NCBI RefSeq assembly: GCF_023243075.1 | Contig: NZ_JALKFZ020000169.1 | Span: forward strand, 1 to 50,411 | Source of the DNA: Frankia sp. AiPa1 | GTDB taxonomy: Bacteria; Actinomycetota; Actinomycetes; Frankiales; Frankiaceae | DNA length: 50,411 nucleotides | Direction of reading: 5' to 3' | Shown here: in pieces, positions 18,784 through 28,738 of the stretch | Numbering within the stretch: position 1 is the first letter of the stretch | Layout: every line of letters starts with the position of its first letter | Made by a program: the position numbers and the translations under genes | The notes under the pieces: model-generated | What the model saw: only the letters and a program-made list of their open reading frames with translations | What the model was told of the DNA's origin: nothing | Database searches by the model: none

Positions 18784-19964
18784 AGCTCGACGTGGCCGCG
18801 CTGCGCGGGATCGAGCGGGAGAAGGACATCGCCTTCGACACCCTCGTGCAGGCGATGGAGACCGCCCTGCTCACGGCCTACCACCACACCGCGGGCTCGG
18901 CGCCGGACGCCCGGGTCGTCATCGACCGCACGACGGGCGAGGTCGCAGTGCTCGCCCGGGAGGACGGTCCCGACGGGACAAGCCGCGAGTATGACGACAC
19001 TCCGGCTGACTTCGGCCGGATCGCCACGATGACTGCCAAGCAGGTCATCATGCAGCGGCTGCGCGAGGCCCAGCAGGAGGTGACCTACGGGCAGTACGCC
19101 GACCGGGAGCACGAGATCGTTTCTGGTGTGGTGCAGCACCATGAGCAGCGGGCCGGCTCCCGCGTGGTGCTCGTGGACCTCGGCACGGTCGAGGGAGTGC
19201 TGCCACCGGCCGAGCAGGTTCCCGGCGAGCGCCTCGAACACGGTGACCGGATCAAGTGCTATGTGGTGCACGTCGCCCGCGGTCCGCACGGGCCGACGGT
19301 CACGCTGTCGCGCACCCATCCCGAACTGGTCAAGGGGCTGTTCCGGCTGGAGGTGCCGGAGGTCGCCGACGGCACGGTCGAGCTCGCCGCGATCGCTAGG
19401 GAGGCCGGCCACCGCAGCAAGATCGCTGTGCGGTCGAAGACGGCGGGTGTCAACCCGAAGGGGGCCTGTATCGGTCCGATGGGCGCCCGGGTGCGGGCGG
19501 TCATGGCCGAACTGCGGGGCGAAAAGATTGACATCGTGGACTGGTCGGCGGATCCGGCGACGTTCGTCGGCAGCGCCCTGTCTCCGGCCCGGGTGGCCCG
19601 GGTGGACGTCACGGATCTGGCCAGCCGCTCGGCTCGGGTGGTCGTTCCCGACTACCAGCTGTCGCTGGCCATCGGCCGCGAGGGGCAGAATGCCCGGCTG
19701 GCGGCGCGGTTGACCGGCTGGCGCATCGACATCCACTCCGATGCGGAAGGCCCCGCCGACGAACGCGGGGCGGCCGTGGTCGGGGATGGTTCCGGGCCGG
19801 GTGATGGTTCCGGGACGCCGCCGTCCGGGGCTGGGCCGCGCTCTGGTCCGCCGCCCCGATCAGGTCCGCCGCCGCGTACGGGGCTCCCGCCGCGCACGGG
19901 TTCGGCGGGGCAGCCACGCCGGTCTTCCGCGGCGGGCGGCCACACCCGGGGGCGGGCGGGATAG
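18780..19964 (+). CDS. nusA: Transcription termination/antitermination factor NusA
   Basis: RNA polymerase-bound elongation, pausing and termination factor. The 394-residue product has the N-terminal polymerase-binding domain ([20 protein letters not shown]), an S1 domain (about 115-185), and KH1 and KH2 domains, with [15 protein letters not shown] and [16 protein letters not shown] as the GXXG loops. It ends in a Pro/Gly/Arg-rich tail of ~70 residues built from PPRSG/PPRTG-like units. It lacks the acidic C-terminal repeats of enterobacterial NusA, as usual for Actinobacteria. The GTG start overlaps the rimP stop. Confidence 0.97.
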   Translation: MKLDVAALRGIEREKDIAFDTLVQAMETALLTAYHHTAGSAPDARVVIDRTTGEVAVLAREDGPDGTSREYDDTPADFGRIATMTAKQVIMQRLREAQQEVTYGQYADREHEIVSGVVQHHEQRAGSRVVLVDLGTVEGVLPPAEQVPGERLEHGDRIKCYVVHVARGPHGPTVTLSRTHPELVKGLFRLEVPEVADGTVELAAIAREAGHRSKIAVRSKTAGVNPKGACIGPMGARVRAVMAELRGEKIDIVDWSADPATFVGSALSPARVARVDVTDLASRSARVVVPDYQLSLAIGREGQNARLAARLTGWRIDIHSDAEGPADERGAAVVGDGSGPGDGSGTPPSGAGPRSGPPPRSGPPPRTGLPPRTGSAGQPRRSSAAGGHTRGRAG

Positions 19965-19968
19965 ACTA

Positions 19969-20469
19969 ATGGTGGCGTGTCGTGCGGAGCCTGTCCGTAC
20001 CTGTATCGGATGTCGAAGCCGTGCGCCGAGTTCCGACCTCCTGCGTATCGTCGTGGACGGCGGCGAGCTCCTGCCGGATGCTCGTCGCCGTCTGCGCGGC
20101 CGGGGTGCGCACGTGCATCCCTGCCTGGCGTGTCTCGAGCTCGCGGATCGCCGCAGGGCGTTTCCGCGGGCCCTGCGGGTGCCAGGTCCGCTCGGGTTGG
20201 GTCAGGTCAGGAGGTACCTGGAGCAGCAGGGCTCCGCGGCGATCGGTCCGGTCAGTCCGATTGTTCGCCCGGAGCGGTCATCGAGGCTCCAGGTGAAGGA
20301 AAAATCAGGTAAAGAAAGAGGGGGGCACCGCGGCAGCGGGTACCCCGGCTGGACAGGCCGGACACCGGCGGAGGCCGGAGCCCGGTCGGGAACGCGGGCG
20401 GCGCCACATGACGTCGACAGGGAAGCAGGTCGAGACAGCGATGATCGCTCAATGAGCACCCAGCCATGA
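19969..20469 (+). CDS. ylxR: YlxR/RnpM-type RNA-binding protein (DUF448)
   Basis: A small RNA-binding protein between nusA and infB. The 166-residue product carries the YlxR core at its N-terminus: [19 protein letters not shown] near residues 11-29 and [16 protein letters not shown], with cysteines in the conserved places. The ATG at 19969 is four bases after the nusA TAG, so coupling is likely; GTG at 19972 is an alternative. The last ~75 residues are basic and low complexity, beyond the ~90-residue family core. Confidence 0.9.
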   Translation: MVACRAEPVRTCIGCRSRAPSSDLLRIVVDGGELLPDARRRLRGRGAHVHPCLACLELADRRRAFPRALRVPGPLGLGQVRRYLEQQGSAAIGPVSPIVRPERSSRLQVKEKSGKERGGHRGSGYPGWTGRTPAEAGARSGTRAAPHDVDREAGRDSDDRSMSTQP

Positions 20470-20530
20470 TCACGACCGGCAGGTAACGAGGTCACGCGGG
20501 CACGGACCGCGGGCCGAAAGAAGGAGCACC

Positions 20531-23500
20531 GTGGCAGGAAAGGCCCGCGTACACGAGCTCGCCAAAGAGCTTGGTGTCGACAGCAAGACCGTCCTCGCAA
20601 AGCTGAAGGATCTCGGCGAGTTCGTGAAGTCCGCCTCGTCCACAGTCGAGGCCCCCGTCGTGCGCAAGCTCAAGGAAGCGTTCCCGACTGAGGGCGGTCC
20701 CGCCGCAGGCGGCCGTCCCGGTGGTCGGCCCGCCGGTAACGGCGCCCGCCCGGCCCCGCCCCGCCCCGGGCCCGCGCCGCGTCCCGGCCCTCGGCCGGTG
20801 CCGAACCGGCCCGGTCCGGGTCAGGCTCCCGGCCGTCCCGGACCGACCCCAGCTACCCCAGCTACCCCAGCTACCCCAGTGGCACCGGCCGTGAGCACGC
20901 CGAGCAGCTCGCCGCCCGTCGCACCGCCGCGTCCCGCGGCGGCCAGCGCCGCCCCGTCTCCGAGCGTGGCCCCCGCGCCGGCTGGGCCGTCCGGGCCGCG
21001 CCCGGGGCCTCGTCCCAGCGTGCCGGCTCCTCCCGGTGCCCGGCAGCGTCCCGGTGGCGCCGCGCCATCCGCTCCGGGTGGCGCTCCCGGCGGTGCCCCG
21101 GCTGCCGGCTCGCCCCGGCCTGGCCCGCGGCCTGGCCCCCGGCCGAGCTCGCCCGGTAACAATCCGTACACGACGCCGTCGGCCGGGCCTCGCCAGTCGG
21201 CCGGCCAGTCCGGGCCAGCCCCGTCATCGTCGCCGCGTCCGGGTGGTCCGCGTCCTGGTCCGCGTCCGGGCGGTCCGCGCCCGGGTGGCTCGGGTGCCCC
21301 CGGTGGGCCCCGGCCATCGTCCGGCTCGACGCCCCAGCGTCCCGGTCCGCGCCCCGGTGGTGGTGGCATGCCGCCGCGTCCGGGTGGCAGCGGCGGTCCG
21401 CGCCCGAACGCGAACATGTTCCAGCCTCGTCCGGCCGGCGGTGCGCCTGGCCGTCCCGGTGGCGGCGGTGGTGCGCCTGGCCGTCCCGGTGGCGGTGGCG
21501 GCGGTCCTCGTCCGGGGGGCGGCGGCGGCTTCGCCGGGCGTGGCGGTGCGCCTGGCCGTCCGGGTGGCGGCGGTGCCGGCGCCGGTGCTCCGGGTCGCCC
21601 CGGCGGTGGCGGCGGTGGCGGTCGGCCGGCAGCGGGTGGCCGCGGCCGTGGTGGCACCACGGCCGGCGCGTTCGGCCCCGGTGGCCGTGGGCGTCCTGGG
21701 CGTCAGCGCAAGTCCAAGCGCGCGAAGCGGCAGGAGTGGGAGAGCGGCCTCGAGGCGCCGCGGATGGGCGCGATGGTCCCCCGTGGCAACGGGCAGGCCA
21801 TTCGACTGCCTCGTGGCGCCTCACTCGCGGACTTCGCCGACAAGATCGACGCGAATCCCGGTGCGCTCGTCCAGGTCGTGTTCACCCAGCTCGGCGAGAT
21901 GGTGACCGCGACCCAGTCCTGCACCGACGAGACGCTGCAGCTGCTTGGCGTCACCCTCGGCTACGAGGTGCAGATCGTCAGCCCCGAGGATGAGGACAAG
22001 GAGCTGCTGGAGAGCTTCGACCTGTCCTTCGGTGGCGACTACGCCGACGACGTCGAGCTCTCCATCCGTCCGCCGGTGGTGACCGTCATGGGTCACGTCG
22101 ACCACGGCAAGACGAAGCTGCTCGACGCGATCCGGTTCACCGACGTGGTCGCCGGCGAGGCCGGCGGCATCACCCAGCACATCGGTGCCTACCAGGTGCG
22201 GGCGACGGTGGACGGCGACGAGCGGCCGATCACCTTCATCGACACGCCGGGCCACGAGACCTTCACCGCCATGCGTGCCCGTGGTGCCCAGGTCACCGAC
22301 ATCGTGGTCCTGGTCGTTGCGGCTGATGACGGTGTGAAGCCGCAGACCATCGAGGCGCTGAACCACGCCCAGGCGGCGAACGTGCCGGTGGTCGTTGCGG
22401 TCAACAAGATCGACAAGGAGGGTGCGGACCCGGCCAAGGTGCGCGGCCAGCTCACCGAGTACGGCCTGGTCGCCGAGGAGTACGGGGGCGAGACGATGTT
22501 CGTCGACGTCTCCGCGCGTAACCGGGTCAACATCGACGGGCTGCTTGAGGCGATCATCCTGACCGCCGATGCCTCGCTGGATCTGCGGGCGCCCACCGGC
22601 ACCGAAGCTCAGGGTGTCGCCATCGAAGGCCGGCTCGACCGCGGGCGTGGCCCGGTGGCGACCGTGCTGGTCCAGCGCGGAACCCTGCGGGTCGGTGACT
22701 CGGTGGTCGCCGGTGAGGCGTTCGGCCGGGTGCGCGCCATGCTCGACGAGCATGGCGACCAGGTGACCGAGGCAGGCCCGGCCCGTCCGGTCCAGGTGCT
22801 CGGGTTCACGAGTGTCCCCGACGCCGGGGACAACTTCCTCGTTGTGCCCGAGGACCGGGTGGCCCGCCAGATCGCCGAGCGCCGCCAGGCGCGCGAGCGC
22901 AACGCCGAGCTCGCGCTCAGCCGTGGCCGCCCGACCCTGGAGAACATCCTCGAGCGGATGAAGGAGGGCGAGAAGACCCAGCTCAACCTCATCCTCAAGG
23001 GCGACGTCTCCGGTTCCGTGGAAGCTCTCGAGGATGCCCTGCTCAAGATCGATGTCGGCGATGAGGTCGGTTTGCGGATCATCGACCGCGGGGTGGGCGC
23101 GATCACCGAGACGAACGTCATGCTGGCCTCGGCCTCCGACGCGGTGATCATCGGCTTCAACGTCCGCCCGCAGGGCAAGGCGACGGAGCTGGCCGACCGC
23201 GAAGGCGTCGAGGTCCGGTACTACTCGGTGATCTACCAGGCCATCGAGGACATCGAGAACGCCCTCAAGGGCATGCTCAAGCCGGTCTACGAGGAGGCCC
23301 AGCTCGGCACCGCCGAGGTGCGGGAGGTCTTCCGCGTGCCGCGCATCGGCAACGTGGCCGGCTCGCTGGTCCGCTCGGGCATCATCCGGCGCAACGTCAA
23401 GGCCCGGCTCATCCGGGACGGCGTCGTGGTGGCGGACAACCTCACGGTGGAGTCGCTCAAGCGGTTCAAGGACGATGCCACCGAGGTCCGCGAGGGCTAC

Positions 23501-23590
23501 GAGTGCGGTATCGGTCTCGGGTCGTTCAACGACATCAAGGTGGACGACATCATCGAGGCGTTTGAACAGCGGGAGGTCCCCCGCGTCTGA
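20531..23590 (+). CDS. infB: Translation initiation factor IF-2
   Basis: GTPase that brings initiator tRNA to the 30S subunit. The 1019-residue product starts with the IF2 N-domain ([21 protein letters not shown]) and continues into a ~330-residue Pro/Arg/Gly-rich disordered stretch, first PRPG-like, then GGG/RPG-like. The conserved core follows: G1 GHVDHGKT (about residue 523), G3 DTPGH, G4 NKID, then domains II-IV ending in FEQREVPRV. The GTG at 20531 is preceded by AAGAAGGAG. Short repeats (AGCTACCCC at about 20850-20880) mark the disordered part. A strong hairpin follows at 23598. Confidence 0.98.
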   Translation: MAGKARVHELAKELGVDSKTVLAKLKDLGEFVKSASSTVEAPVVRKLKEAFPTEGGPAAGGRPGGRPAGNGARPAPPRPGPAPRPGPRPVPNRPGPGQAPGRPGPTPATPATPATPVAPAVSTPSSSPPVAPPRPAAASAAPSPSVAPAPAGPSGPRPGPRPSVPAPPGARQRPGGAAPSAPGGAPGGAPAAGSPRPGPRPGPRPSSPGNNPYTTPSAGPRQSAGQSGPAPSSSPRPGGPRPGPRPGGPRPGGSGAPGGPRPSSGSTPQRPGPRPGGGGMPPRPGGSGGPRPNANMFQPRPAGGAPGRPGGGGGAPGRPGGGGGGPRPGGGGGFAGRGGAPGRPGGGGAGAGAPGRPGGGGGGGRPAAGGRGRGGTTAGAFGPGGRGRPGRQRKSKRAKRQEWESGLEAPRMGAMVPRGNGQAIRLPRGASLADFADKIDANPGALVQVVFTQLGEMVTATQSCTDETLQLLGVTLGYEVQIVSPEDEDKELLESFDLSFGGDYADDVELSIRPPVVTVMGHVDHGKTKLLDAIRFTDVVAGEAGGITQHIGAYQVRATVDGDERPITFIDTPGHETFTAMRARGAQVTDIVVLVVAADDGVKPQTIEALNHAQAANVPVVVAVNKIDKEGADPAKVRGQLTEYGLVAEEYGGETMFVDVSARNRVNIDGLLEAIILTADASLDLRAPTGTEAQGVAIEGRLDRGRGPVATVLVQRGTLRVGDSVVAGEAFGRVRAMLDEHGDQVTEAGPARPVQVLGFTSVPDAGDNFLVVPEDRVARQIAERRQARERNAELALSRGRPTLENILERMKEGEKTQLNLILKGDVSGSVEALEDALLKIDVGDEVGLRIIDRGVGAITETNVMLASASDAVIIGFNVRPQGKATELADREGVEVRYYSVIYQAIEDIENALKGMLKPVYEEAQLGTAEVREVFRVPRIGNVAGSLVRSGIIRRNVKARLIRDGVVVADNLTVESLKRFKDDATEVREGYECGIGLGSFNDIKVDDIIEAFEQREVPRV

Positions 23591-23597
23591 GGCGTCA

Positions 23598-23637
23598 CCC
23601 GCCGCCGGGGCCGGTCCAACCGGCCGGCCCCGGCGGG
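23598..23637 (+). terminator. Hairpin after infB
   Basis: A GC-rich inverted repeat (GCCGGGGCCGG with CCGGCCCCGGC, extended by CCC/GGG around a bulge) follows the infB stop by 8 bases. It has no U-tract. A -10-like TAGCGT at 23646-23651 just beyond it could restart transcription for the next gene. Confidence 0.65.
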
Positions 23638-23664
23638 CAGTGGCGTAGCGTCGCGGGACGAGTC

Positions 23665-24033
23665 ATGTGGATCGCAACCCTGAGCCTGGATCTTCTTCTC
23701 GGTGATGTGCATTCCCTGAAGGAGAAGCGGTCGGTGGTTCGGCCGATCATCGCTGAGTTGCGCCGCCGGTTCGCGGTCAGCGTCGCCGAGACCGGCCAGC
23801 TGGACCTGCATCGTCGGGCCGAGGTCGGGATGGCCGTCGTGGCCGCCGACCGGGCCCATTGCGTGGAGGTGCTGCGCGCATGTGAGCGACTCGTCGCGGG
23901 GCGCCCGGAGGTCGAGGTGCTCTCCGCTCGCGAGCGCACCTTCACCGAGGATGACGCGTATTCCCCGGCAGGCCCGTTTCCCAAGGACGACGCCGGTGGC
24001 GACTCCCGTCAGGCCGTGGCCCTACCGGACTGA
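23665..24033 (+). CDS. DUF503 (YlxP-like) protein
   Basis: The 122-residue product has the DUF503 core, beginning MWIATLSLDLLLGDVHSLKEK with RSVVRPIIAELRRRFAVSV next. The family lies between infB and rbfA in many Firmicutes and Actinobacteria and is thought to serve ribosome or RNA metabolism, but no activity is established to my knowledge. The last ~25 residues are polar and variable. The 209 bases to rbfA (24034-24242) hold nothing I can identify. Confidence 0.9.
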   Translation: MWIATLSLDLLLGDVHSLKEKRSVVRPIIAELRRRFAVSVAETGQLDLHRRAEVGMAVVAADRAHCVEVLRACERLVAGRPEVEVLSARERTFTEDDAYSPAGPFPKDDAGGDSRQAVALPD

Positions 24034-24242
24034 CCGTCGTCTGGCCGGTCGAGGTAAACGCCGCCGCCAGGACGGGATCCCTGGCCGACCGGCACCCCGG
24101 GGAGCGGGTCGGGGAGCCGAGGGCTGCGCAAGAGTGCCAGAAAGGGATCCATACCGCGGACGGGCCGGCCGCCACTTTGGCGCCGGCCAGGTCGTCCAGC
24201 AGGCTGCGATCCGGGTAGGAACACGAGGCGAGGAGGTGCACG

Positions 24243-24758
24243 GTGGCGGATCCGGCCCGGGCACGCCGACTGGCGGTGCGCATCCGTGAGGTGGTCGCGT
24301 CCATGCTGGAACGCGGGGTCAAGGATCCCCGGCTGGGCATGGTCACGGTCACCGAGGTGCGGGTGACGCCGGACCTGGTCGACGCGACGGTCTTCTACAC
24401 CGTCTACGGGGACGAGGCGGACCGGTTGGCCTCCGCCGAGGCGCTGGACTCGGCCCGCGGGTTGCTGCGCAGCCAGGTCGGCCGGGCCACCGGGGTGAAG
24501 AACACTCCCACCCTGACCTTCGTGCACGACCGGCTGCCCGACGACGCCCGGCATCTCGAGGATCTGATCAGCGTGGCCCGGGAACGCGACGCCCGCCTTG
24601 CGGAGGCCCGCCGCGACGCGAGGCCGGCCGGGGAGGATGATCCTTATCGGCGCCCGCGGGTGATCGACGACGAGGACGGGCCGTTCGACGAGAACGCACC
24701 GACGGACGAGGACCTGTCGCTGGGCGAGGACGACAATCTCGATGTGACGGGCCACTGA
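24243..24758 (+). CDS. rbfA: 30S ribosome-binding factor A
   Basis: Assists late 30S maturation around the 16S 5' end. The 171-residue product has the KH-like RbfA fold: RRLAVRIREVVASMLERGVKD, then MVTVTEVRVTPDLVDATVFYT and TPTLTFVHDRLPDDA. The C-terminal ~45 residues form an acidic tail rich in Asp and Glu, common in actinobacterial RbfA. The GTG at 24243 has GAGGAGG upstream. Confidence 0.95.
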   Translation: MADPARARRLAVRIREVVASMLERGVKDPRLGMVTVTEVRVTPDLVDATVFYTVYGDEADRLASAEALDSARGLLRSQVGRATGVKNTPTLTFVHDRLPDDARHLEDLISVARERDARLAEARRDARPAGEDDPYRRPRVIDDEDGPFDENAPTDEDLSLGEDDNLDVTGH

Positions 24759-24804
24759 GGGTAGATCTGCGGGCGGGCCGGCGGACACGGCGAGGAGACT
24801 GGCG

Positions 24805-25884
24805 ATGATCGATGTGGACGGCCTCGCGGCGGATCGGGCGGCGCTCGTGCGCGCGCTGCGTGACGCCGTCGACACCGGCAGCGAGATCCTCCTGGTGGCG
24901 CACGTCAACCCGGACGCGGACAGCCTTGGTTCGGCGCTGGCGCTCGGGCTCGCGTTGCGCCGGCTCGGCGCGCGGGCGCGGGTGTCCTTCGACGCCGAGC
25001 CGTTCGCCGTGCCCCGTACCCTGCGTTTTCTTGCCGGGCAGGACCTGCTGGTCGACTCGGGGGCGATCACCACGGCTCCCGGCCTGGTGGTGGCGCTCGA
25101 CGCCGACAGCCAGCCCAGGCTCGGCCGGCTGGCCCGCTGTGTCCGCATGCCCGGCACTCGGACCGCGGTGATCGACCACCATCCCTCCAACACCCGGTTC
25201 GGCGAGGTCAATCTTGTCGACAGCGCGGCCCCGGCGACCAGTGTGCTGGTCGTCGAGGTCATCGACGATCTCGGCGTGCCGCTCGACGTCGACATGGCCG
25301 CCGCCCTCTACGCCGGGCTGGTGACGGACACCGGATCGTTCCGGTTCGCCGCGACGACCGCCGCGGAGCACCGCCTGGCCGCCCGGCTGCTGGAGACCGG
25401 CATCCACCACGACCAGATCAGCCGGGCCCTGTGGGATGATCATCCCTTCGGCTACGTGCAGCTGCTGGGCGAGGTGCTGGAGCGGGCCCGCCTTGAGCCC
25501 GAGCACGACCTGATCTGGAGCTGGTGCGAACAGCGGGATCTGCGTGCTGTGAGGCTCGCCACGGACGAGACGCAGGGGTTCATCGACATCCTGCGCTCGG
25601 TGTCGGAGGCGGAGGTCGCCCTGATCTGCCGGCAGGACGACGCCGGCTGGAGCGTCTCGCTGCGCTCCCGCGGCGACCTGGACGTCGGTGCGGTGTGTGT
25701 GGGACTCGGCGGCGGTGGGCATCGCGTGGCCGCGGGATTTCGGTCTGCGTCCGGACTCGCGTCGCTGATGGACCAGGTGCGCGTGGCCTTGCTGCGGGCA
25801 CCTCGACGGACCGCCGGTGCGGCTGGTTCGCCAGGGCCGTCCGGCCCGCTGCCGGTGCCCGCCGCGGCGCGGGGTATCCGGTGA
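24805..25884 (+). CDS. DHH-family oligoribonuclease / pAp phosphatase (NrnA-like)
   Basis: Degrades short RNA oligomers (nanoRNA) and may hydrolyse pAp, the by-product of sulfate assimilation. The 359-residue product has the DHH/DHHA1 motifs in order: HVNPDADSLGS (about 33-43), VALDAD, DHHPSN, VTDTGSF, and the C-terminal GGGGH of DHHA1. The ATG at 24805 has GAGGAGAC upstream. Its TGA overlaps the truB GTG. The rbfA-nrnA-truB-ribF order is conserved in Actinobacteria. Confidence 0.93.
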   Translation: MIDVDGLAADRAALVRALRDAVDTGSEILLVAHVNPDADSLGSALALGLALRRLGARARVSFDAEPFAVPRTLRFLAGQDLLVDSGAITTAPGLVVALDADSQPRLGRLARCVRMPGTRTAVIDHHPSNTRFGEVNLVDSAAPATSVLVVEVIDDLGVPLDVDMAAALYAGLVTDTGSFRFAATTAAEHRLAARLLETGIHHDQISRALWDDHPFGYVQLLGEVLERARLEPEHDLIWSWCEQRDLRAVRLATDETQGFIDILRSVSEAEVALICRQDDAGWSVSLRSRGDLDVGAVCVGLGGGGHRVAAGFRSASGLASLMDQVRVALLRAPRRTAGAAGSPGPSGPLPVPAAARGIR

Positions 25885-26843
25885 GTCCAGCCGCACCTGA
25901 GCACGGACCGTCACCGGCTGGTCGGCCGGCTGCGAGCCGGCGGGCCGACCGCCCGCAGGTGGACGGTCTGGTCGTCGTCGACAAGCCGGCGGGGTGTACC
26001 TCGCATGACGTGGTGGCGCGGGCCCGGCGCATCCTGGGGCAGCGCCGGATCGGCCACGCCGGCACTCTCGACCCGATGGCGACCGGTGTGCTGCTGCTCG
26101 GTGCCGGGCGGGGCACCCGGCTGCTCGGCCACCTCGCGCTGACCGACAAGGTGTATGACGCGACCATCCGCCTTGGTCGCACGACGACAACAGACGACGC
26201 CGAGGGCGAGCCGATCGAGGACCGGCCCGTCAACGTGGCGCCGCAGGCGCTGGCGGCCGCGGTGGCCGCGCTCACTGGCGTGATCGAGCAGGTCCCCTCC
26301 AGCGTGAGCGCCGTCAAGGTCGGCGGCGTACGGGCCTATGCCCGGGTGCGGGCCGGCGAGCAGGTGGAGCTCGCGGCCCGGCGGGTCACGATCGGGCGGT
26401 TCGACCTGCTGGCCCGGCGCGACCCGGACGGTGCGCCCGACGCGTCTGGGTGTGATCTCGATGTCAGGGTTGCCTGTTCCAGTGGCACCTACATCCGGGC
26501 GCTGGCCCGTGATCTTGGCGTGGCGCTGGGCTGCGGGGCGCACCTGGTGGCGCTGCGGCGCTCGCGGGTAGGCCCCTTCTCACTGGCCGAGGCGGTGAGC
26601 CTCGACACCTTCGCCGAGCGTGGCGCGGCGGTGCTCACACCGCTCGGGCAGGCGGTCACGGCAAGCTTCGCTCGCCGTGACGTTGCTGGTCAGCAGGCCG
26701 TCGACGTCACGCACGGCCGGCGCCTGACGCCGCTGGGACAGCCCGGCACCTACGGCGTGTTCGGCCCGGATGGGACCGTGTTGGCGCTGGTCGAGGAGGC
26801 CGGTGACGTCGTTCGCTCGCTCGTCGTGTTCGCTCCGGCCTGA
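25881..26843 (+). CDS. truB: tRNA pseudouridine-55 synthase
   Basis: Isomerises U55 in the T-loop of tRNAs. The 320-residue product has the PUA-linked TruB domain with the catalytic aspartate in GTLDPMATG (about residue 65), VDKPAGCTSHDVV before it and the RLGRTTTTDDAEG loop after. The GTG at 25881 overlaps the nrnA stop (GTGA). The frame is open far upstream inside nrnA but has no family sequence there, so the overlap start is preferred. The last ~60 residues form a PUA-like end. Confidence 0.95.
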   Translation: MSPAAPEHGPSPAGRPAASRRADRPQVDGLVVVDKPAGCTSHDVVARARRILGQRRIGHAGTLDPMATGVLLLGAGRGTRLLGHLALTDKVYDATIRLGRTTTTDDAEGEPIEDRPVNVAPQALAAAVAALTGVIEQVPSSVSAVKVGGVRAYARVRAGEQVELAARRVTIGRFDLLARRDPDGAPDASGCDLDVRVACSSGTYIRALARDLGVALGCGAHLVALRRSRVGPFSLAEAVSLDTFAERGAAVLTPLGQAVTASFARRDVAGQQAVDVTHGRRLTPLGQPGTYGVFGPDGTVLALVEEAGDVVRSLVVFAPA

Positions 26844-26867
26844 CCTGTGGGCCGCGGCGCGGGCCCG

Positions 26868-26892
26868 ACACCCACCCACTCGTGGTGGGTGT
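26868..26892 (+). terminator. Hairpin between truB and ribF
   Basis: A 9-bp perfect stem (ACACCCACC / GGTGGGTGT) with a 7-base loop lies 24 bases after the truB stop and just before the ribF promoter box. It probably ends the upstream operon. Confidence 0.7.
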
Positions 26893-26920
26893 GCCCGGAC
26901 CGTGGATCGAGGCAATGTCC

Positions 26921-26926
26921 TAGGCT
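26921..26926 (+). promoter_or_regulatory. Leaderless-type -10 box of ribF
   Basis: TAGGCT ends 7 bases before the GTG at 26934. No Shine-Dalgarno sequence is present. Confidence 0.55.
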
Positions 26927-26933
26927 TCCCTGC

Positions 26934-27863
26934 GTGCATACGTGGCGAGGCGCCGAGAACACCCCTGCCGACTGGAGCGGCGGGGTGGTCACGATCGGTT
27001 TCTTCGACGGGGTACACCTTGGCCATCGGCGGATCATCGGCCAGGCGGTGGCCCGCGGCCACGAGCGCGGCCAGCGGGCGCTCGCGCTGACCTTCGACCC
27101 GCACCCCGGCGAGGTGCTGCGTCCCGGGAGTCATCCCGCCCTGCTGACGACCCTGCGGTACAAGACGGAGCTGCTCGCGGCGATCGGTGTCGACGCGCTG
27201 TGTGTCCAGCCGTTCACGACCGAGTTCAGCCAGGTGTCAGCGACGGACTTCGTGCGCGAGATCCTGCTGCGGCAGTTGCGGGCGAGCGTCGTCGTGGTCG
27301 GGGAGAACTTCACCTACGGCCACCGGGCCGCCGGGTCGCTCGCCACGCTCGCCGCCGATGGGGCGGCAGCGGGGTTCGAGGTCGACGGGGTGCGCCTCGT
27401 CCGGGCGGGGGCCCAGGTGCTGTCGTCGACGGAGATCCGTCGCAGGGTCGCGGACGGTGACGTCGAGGCGGCCGAGGCGGCGCTCGGCCGCCCGCACCGG
27501 GTCGAGGGCGTCGTTGTCCACGGTGACGCTCGCGGCCGCACGATCGGCTACCCGACGGCGAACGTCGAGGTCACCCCCTGGGCCGCGGTGCCCGCCGACG
27601 GGGTGTACGCCGGATTCGCCTGCTGGGCGGGCCGCCGTCAGCCGGCGGCGATCTCCATCGGCACGAATCCGACCTTCGCGGGCCGGGAGCGGCGGGTGGA
27701 GGCGTTCCTGCTCGACTTCGACGGCGATCTGTACGGCGCGTACATGGCCTACGAGTTCACCCATCGCCTTCGCCCGACGCTGCGCTTCGAGTCCGTGGAC
27801 GAGCTGGTCATCCAGATGGCGGCCGACGTCGAGAGGACTCGGGCGGTGACCCTTGCCGTGTAG
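26934..27863 (+). CDS. ribF: Bifunctional riboflavin kinase / FAD synthetase
   Basis: Makes FMN from riboflavin and then FAD. The 309-residue product has the N-terminal nucleotidyltransferase (VTIGFFDGVHLGHRRII near residues 19-35, then ENFTYGHRAAGSL and the SSTEIRR motif) and the C-terminal kinase domain (GYPTANVE, ISIGTNPTF, VEAFLLDFDGDLYG). The GTG at 26934 is chosen because it follows a -10-like TAGGCT by 7 bases; an open frame extends upstream to 26847 but covers the hairpin. It is conserved between truB and rpsO. Confidence 0.95.
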   Translation: MHTWRGAENTPADWSGGVVTIGFFDGVHLGHRRIIGQAVARGHERGQRALALTFDPHPGEVLRPGSHPALLTTLRYKTELLAAIGVDALCVQPFTTEFSQVSATDFVREILLRQLRASVVVVGENFTYGHRAAGSLATLAADGAAAGFEVDGVRLVRAGAQVLSSTEIRRRVADGDVEAAEAALGRPHRVEGVVVHGDARGRTIGYPTANVEVTPWAAVPADGVYAGFACWAGRRQPAAISIGTNPTFAGRERRVEAFLLDFDGDLYGAYMAYEFTHRLRPTLRFESVDELVIQMAADVERTRAVTLAV

Positions 27864-28033
27864 GGCCAGGGCCAGGGCCGCGGCGCGGCAGGGCCGGTGC
27901 CGGGGCTGACGGTGGGCGCGGCGGGGAGAAAGCCGTACCGGATGTGAGCTATGGCGCCGTGAGCTGCGCGTGCGGGGACGACCCGCAGGTGGCGTGGGGA
28001 TGGCCGGTGGCCGGGCGGTTCCCCGTCGGTTGA

Positions 28034-28039
28034 TAGGCT
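28034..28039 (+). promoter_or_regulatory. Candidate -10 box of rpsO
   Basis: TAGGCT gives a transcript start near 28046 and an rpsO leader of about 115 bases, long enough for S15 autoregulation, which is known in other bacteria. The rest of 27864-28161 is non-coding. Confidence 0.5.
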
Positions 28040-28161
28040 TCGGGACCAGGCGGGTGCGGCGTGTCCGGATTCAGCGGCGATCAGGCCGCGGACCGGCACT
28101 CGGTCCGGGTGAGGCAGACCCCGGGCGCGCGCCGTCCCGAAGCTGAAGGAGAGGGTGGATC

Positions 28162-28431
28162 GTGCCGCTCGCGAGCGACGTCAAACAGAAGATCATGTCC
28201 GACTATGCCACCGTCGAGCGGGACACCGGCTCGCCGGAGGTCCAGGTCGCGATGCTGACCAGGCGAATCAGCGACCTGACCGAGCACCTCAAGGTGCACA
28301 AGCACGACCATCACAGCCGCCGCGGCCTGCTCCTGCTGGTCGGACGTCGGCGCCGGCTGCTGAATTACCTGGCAAAGACGGACATCGGCCGATACCGAGC
28401 CCTGATCGAGCGACTCGGGCTACGTCGGTAG
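28162..28431 (+). CDS. rpsO: 30S ribosomal protein S15
   Basis: Primary 16S rRNA-binding protein, also able to repress its own translation. The 89-residue product is the standard length with the [16 protein letters not shown] and [20 protein letters not shown] core motifs. The GTG at 28162 has AAGGAGAGGG upstream. It is followed within 10 bases by a perfect 32-base palindrome and then pnp, the classic rpsO-pnp pair. Confidence 0.98.
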   Translation: MPLASDVKQKIMSDYATVERDTGSPEVQVAMLTRRISDLTEHLKVHKHDHHSRRGLLLLVGRRRRLLNYLAKTDIGRYRALIERLGLRR

Positions 28432-28440
28432 GTAGCGCCC

Positions 28441-28472
28441 AGAGGGAGCGGCCCCGCGGGGCCGCTCCCTCT
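28441..28472. terminator. Perfect 32-bp palindrome after rpsO
   Basis: AGAGGGAGCGGCCCCG and its exact complement follow back to back, giving a 16-bp uninterrupted stem. It lies 10 bases after the rpsO stop and has no U-tract. It can act as terminator in either direction or as an RNase III target between rpsO and pnp. Confidence 0.8.
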
Positions 28473-28498
28473 GACGCATCGGGGGGACGCATCGGGGG
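28473..28498 (+). repeat. Two tandem 13-bp repeats
   Basis: GACGCATCGGGGG occurs twice in direct tandem immediately after the rpsO palindrome. A short GGTACC-AGA-GGTACC element follows at 28502-28516. Confidence 0.8.
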
Positions 28499-28610
28499 GT
28501 AGGTACCAGAGGTACCCGATGTGTCATCCGCCGGCGGGGGACCGTCGGCGAGACGTAAGGACCTGACCGAGCCCGCGGCGGCGAGATCCGCCGGTCCTCG
28601 GTCGTGGTTG

Positions 28611-28639
28611 CCGGGAGCGTGCTTCGCTCGCGCTCCCGG
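28611..28639 (+). promoter_or_regulatory. Stem-loop in the pnp leader, possible RNase III/PNPase autoregulation site
   Basis: CCGGGAGCG and CGCTCCCGG form a 9-bp stem with an 11-base loop about 100 bases before the pnp start. In E. coli and Streptomyces, RNase III cleavage of a hairpin in the rpsO-pnp interval controls pnp mRNA; this element is in the right place for that role, which is inferred. Confidence 0.45.
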
Positions 28640-28738
28640 GGGCTTCGACTGAGCACCGGCATCCTCGGGACGCGGACTCGGCCGGAACACATGATCGGCT
28701 GCGTGGACCCGGCCGACGACGAGGATGGAGTAGTTCGA

